Part shown: positions 58,650-64,000 of the stretch, piece after piece | How positions within the stretch are numbered: position 1 is the first letter of the stretch | Layout of the letters: every line of letters begins with the position of its first letter | The notes under the pieces: generated by a model | Told to the model about the DNA's origin: nothing | Databases searched by the model: none | The model's input: the letters and a program-made list of their open reading frames with translations, nothing else | Program-made: the position numbers and the translations under genes | Origin: Mactromeris polynyma | Taxonomy: Eukaryota; Mollusca; Bivalvia; Venerida; Mactridae | NCBI GenBank assembly: GCA_032209605.1 | Contig: JASFXZ010000074.1 | Coordinates: 1-64,000 of the forward strand | Length of the DNA stretch: 64,000 bases | Direction of reading: 5' to 3'

Positions 58650-60424
58650 CAGCAGTGCTATCTTACAACGTAAGCATTGTTGGGATATTTTTAAATTTTG
58701 ATATAAAAAATATCTGTCATTTTACAGGTAACAAATTTGCTATTTATTACAAGAATTATAAAAGATAAGATGATTGATAATGATTACACAGTTTACAATA
58801 TATTTATAATTTTCTTATTCGATATTTGAGTAGTGGGGGGGGGGGGCAACGATTGAATAATTGAAATGTCACGGTAGGTTGTACGTGAATTGCGATCATT
58901 TTGTTACAATGCAATACATCATTAAAGCAATTATAAATACTCATTGATTATTTACATTTACTGGATAAGTATCATATGTGATATGAGTTGTCTGCCCCCT
59001 TGACCTTTAAGTTGTTGTAATACTTATTGAGATGTGGTTGTAGATTGTATAAGTTATGTGTGAACTGTTTGTCTCAAAGTCTTCTTACTTGAATGGCTGA
59101 AGATTTTTTATTGTAAAAGTCACAAGTTATATGCAGTGAAAGGGTTATCTAGACATTCAAACACCTGATAAGGTTGTATAAGGTAGTATAACTGGTTGTA
59201 ATAGTATTCTGTCCTGCATATGAAGGGGAACGCGAGTTTGATTGAACAAATATGAACTACTTGTAGAACAAAACAGATCTGTATTTTCTTTTTATATCAA
59301 AATTTAGTGATGTGCATAATTTTGTGTAAATGATAGATCTATATGAGTTGTACACAGTTTATTTATCACCTTGTAAAAGATGTGCCTTGTATTATGTATG
59401 GTTCGTAATATTCACCATTATTTGTTCTCTATGTATTTGATTAAATTGATGTGTTTCGCTTTTACATTCTGTCTCTTCAATTCTACTCCGATCTAATACG
59501 GAAAATGTTCAATCTTATATAGATTTTAGTCTCTGTCGCCTTACTTGGGGGGCAGATAATTTGCTTCTTCGGTGCTGAATTAAGATTGTTTCAATTTTTT
59601 TATTATTATGTTCATCACCTAGAGACCTTTTTAATGATATGCATTTCTCCGTATCTTAAAAAAAATGTTAAATTATAACATTGTGGAATCGAGGCAACAA
59701 ATTAATGTGAACAATTTTATGCCAGTAAGGCCATTGAAAAAATTGTTTGGCATAAGTTAACTCTATCTACCCATGAAAATGACCCCTACTAAAAAAATGT
59801 TGAGCCCGAGTGGGATTGTTTATAACAGTGTATTAATAGTAAACACTAGTATCACCATTAAAAATAATAAAAAAATAAAAACCCTCCTATCTAAATTTTG
59901 TGGGGTAGGGTTATGCCAAACCATTTTTAAGGATGGCCTAGTTTGCACAGATTACATCATTATTATGGTAGGACCATATATATATATATCTCTTGTTCAA
60001 AGTTCAGCTTATTTTTCTATGCATTTGGTTTATTTAACCACAGGCCATTGAAATCGAAAATGTAGTATCCAACGTCGTGAAACTGAATTTTCGAAAATTT
60101 ATGAAAATGTTAGTAAATTTATCTTATCATTGTATGTGAGGCAGGGTGGCTTGAAATCATATATCAAATTATTTTTTTTGTGGGTGGGGTTTCTGATTTT
60201 TTTCCCGTTTTATTTTTTCTATTTATTGAATGCATCCATTTTTGTATGATCTTAAAAATCCTGTTGTGCATTAAATTGTTGTACTTTTTGTGTGATTCAC
60301 ATTGTCCTGATACTAGGGGAAAACAAGTTCTGGTTTGGAAATCCAAGTAAACTGTATCTGTGCGTCAGTAATGCTGTAAAATCGATTCCAAATATTTCGC
60401 TCGCAAACATTTGACTAAAATGTC

Positions 60425-60585
60425 GATTTTCCTCCACACGTGGAGAAGTTGCCCGCTCCTTGTGGAAGGGTAAGTTAGTGCTGGTTAGAATTCAGTCCAG
60501 AAAAAACTGGTTAGGTGAACCAGCCGCCGTATATAACTGAAATATTGTTAAGAAACGGCGTTAAACCCGATGAAATAAACAATTT
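60425..60585 (+). mobile_element. SINE body and 3' tail, head missing
   Basis: Shares CTCCTTGTGGAAGGGTAAGT and TGGTTAGAATTCAGTCCAG with the SINE at 5635-5857. It ends with an ACGGCGTTAAACCCGATGAA-type tail, recalling SINE 3' ends I associate with molluscs (Meta/RUDI type; from memory, not checked). Confidence 0.8.
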
Positions 60586-61869
60586 GCTTGCAAAACTGTT
60601 TACTACTTGTCTGTAAACAATGTGATAATGCATACAAGTTTTAAACAATGTAAAATTCCATCCCTGAAGGTTCGACATCAGATTTATGCTTCAATGCCGA
60701 TGTGTTGTAATTGTTGTCATATTTCATGTACTGTTGATGTAATCTTGCTCTGAATTCACCATGTTGATATCTCAAGGTTGTTCTGCTTTACTAGATCAAC
60801 TGTATATTAGATAAGATGCTACTTAAAATAGTATTGCACCCACCAATATCATCTATCACGAACGTTTGAGAATCTCATATTCACTCGACTATGTCCGTGT
60901 TCATCGAATATTTGATTATTGAATATTGTACACAACAGTGCTATAAAAACAGTTGTCAACTTGTACAGATAGTCATTCCATGTTTGCAATGTCTTTGTCT
61001 TTACAAGACTGCTGTGGACGTCCAAGTGTGAAGTCAATTAGATAAGAGCAAGACCTCAAGAAATATATGAATTTGAAAGAGACCAAATTCTTTCTGCTGC
61101 TATACAGTAGATTTCATCAGGAAGGCCTTACGGAATTATCAATATTTTGCCCCAGAGTGGGAGGTCTAGTGACTCACCTTGGGGATTTAGATAAAATGCC
61201 CCTTGGGTGCACAAAGTACCCAGTGTAGGTGGTGTATATCCCACATCAAAATATTTTTGATCCTCCCCTTTCTCTAGTTGGGACAAAACATTGATAGGCA
61301 CGAAATATCTAAGAAAGATATGATGAAATGCTCACAATTGAAATACTATTATTTCAATGATTCGTTGGCATCTGTAAGATGTCATGTTCAACTTGTATGC
61401 AGAATGTCTTGCTCCAAGACGTCGCTAGTTCGACCATTGTATGGTGCTAGTCATGTTCAAATAAAAAGGGCATTTTTGTTTATGTTGATATGATGTATTT
61501 ATATCATTAGAATTTTATTGAATATTATTGTTTTGAACCTTTTTACTCACGATGGATGTATTTTCTCCATTAAATATATCTATTTCTTCACAAAAAGCTC
61601 TTGTTATTCATGTGAAAGTCTGTTGAATTGCTTATGAAGAACTGAAAACCAGTATAAAACCACAGAAGATTGTTACAAGTTCTGTCGCTCTTTCTAGAAA
61701 GGATAAAGGGAAAGAACTCGCAACAATCTCCAGTGTATACACTCTGCATTGCCATCAATAGATTGTCCTTCTAATCACATGGTACAAACAACACTATACC
61801 ATTGAAATCAAGGGATGCATAGCAACAAAAAACAAAAGAAGAACAAAACTTATTATCACAGACTACAAG

Positions 61870-61875
61870 TTTAAT
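61870..61875 (-). terminator. rpl30 polyadenylation signal
   Basis: ATTAAA on the minus strand, 33 nt after the rpl30 stop codon. The short 3'UTR fits a ribosomal protein mRNA. Confidence 0.6.
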
Positions 61876-61908
61876 AACAGTAAGACCGTTACAAAACAAG
61901 TACATGAA

Positions 61909-64000
<2,092 letters not shown>

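Larger units (their letters stand above)
57980..61860. other. Intergenic stretch between the PDI gene and rpl30
   Basis: AT-rich with no recognisable gene. It contains an F-family palindromic element (58432-58649), a poly-G run near 58836-58847, a SINE tail (60425-60585) and a GATAAAGGGAAAGAACTC motif (near 61703-61720) that is shared with an inverted repeat at 32.4 kb. Short ORFs at 59773-60051 and 61278-61493 resemble nothing known. Confidence 0.6.

Noticed and set aside
59773..60051. 92-codon plus-strand ORF
   Set aside because: Low-complexity AT-rich sequence with no family resemblance.

Overview
The window looks like AT-rich nuclear DNA from a bivalve mollusc, possibly a heterodont clam. 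The grounds are five intron-rich animal housekeeping genes with GT-AG introns and a dense load of short palindromic DNA transposons, tRNA-derived SINEs and minisatellites of the kind common in bivalve genomes. I see no prokaryotic or viral gene set. Species cannot be fixed from sequence alone.

Layout, left to right. (1) 1749-19024, minus strand: a complete exoc3 (exocyst subunit Sec6) gene with 22 coding exons and 756 codons, the usual length of the family. (2) About 19.75-20.23 kb: a divergent promoter region with a palindromic CRE (TGACGTCA), followed on the plus strand by a GMEB-type SAND-domain transcription factor (coding exons 22334-27860). (3) 27.9-35.2 kb: repeat-rich flank with no gene recognised. 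(4) 35285-38092, minus strand: complete rplp1 (large-subunit stalk protein P1, 5 coding exons, 113 aa). (5) 38.3-40.8 kb: a dead Tc1-like transposon into which two other elements have jumped, each flanked by an imperfect 8-bp target duplication. (6) 42170-57258, plus strand: a TXNDC5/ERp46-like protein disulfide isomerase with 9 coding exons, 406 aa, a signal peptide and an HDEL terminus. Its third thioredoxin domain has lost the CGHC active site. (7) 61909-62638, minus strand: the last two coding exons of rpl30; the rest lies beyond the right edge.

The genes are unrelated in pathway: vesicle tethering, transcription, ribosome stalk, ER protein folding and ribosomal large subunit. They are ordinary genomic neighbours, except that exoc3 and the GMEB gene probably share a divergent promoter and the GMEB and rplp1 genes converge. 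Most remaining structure is mobile DNA: at least two pogo/Tigger-like MITE families (4 and 7-8 copies), several other palindromic families, tRNA-derived SINEs, a Helitron-like element and minisatellites (59 bp x5; 35 bp in an A-B-B higher-order pattern; 24 bp x5).

I found no convincing unknown multi-gene system. The most notable biological points are the inactive third thioredoxin domain of the PDI, a 65-bp tandem duplication that doubles a splice acceptor in the GMEB gene, and the nested transposons. Exon coordinates were worked out by hand from splice consensus and reading-frame continuity; no alignment or database search was run.
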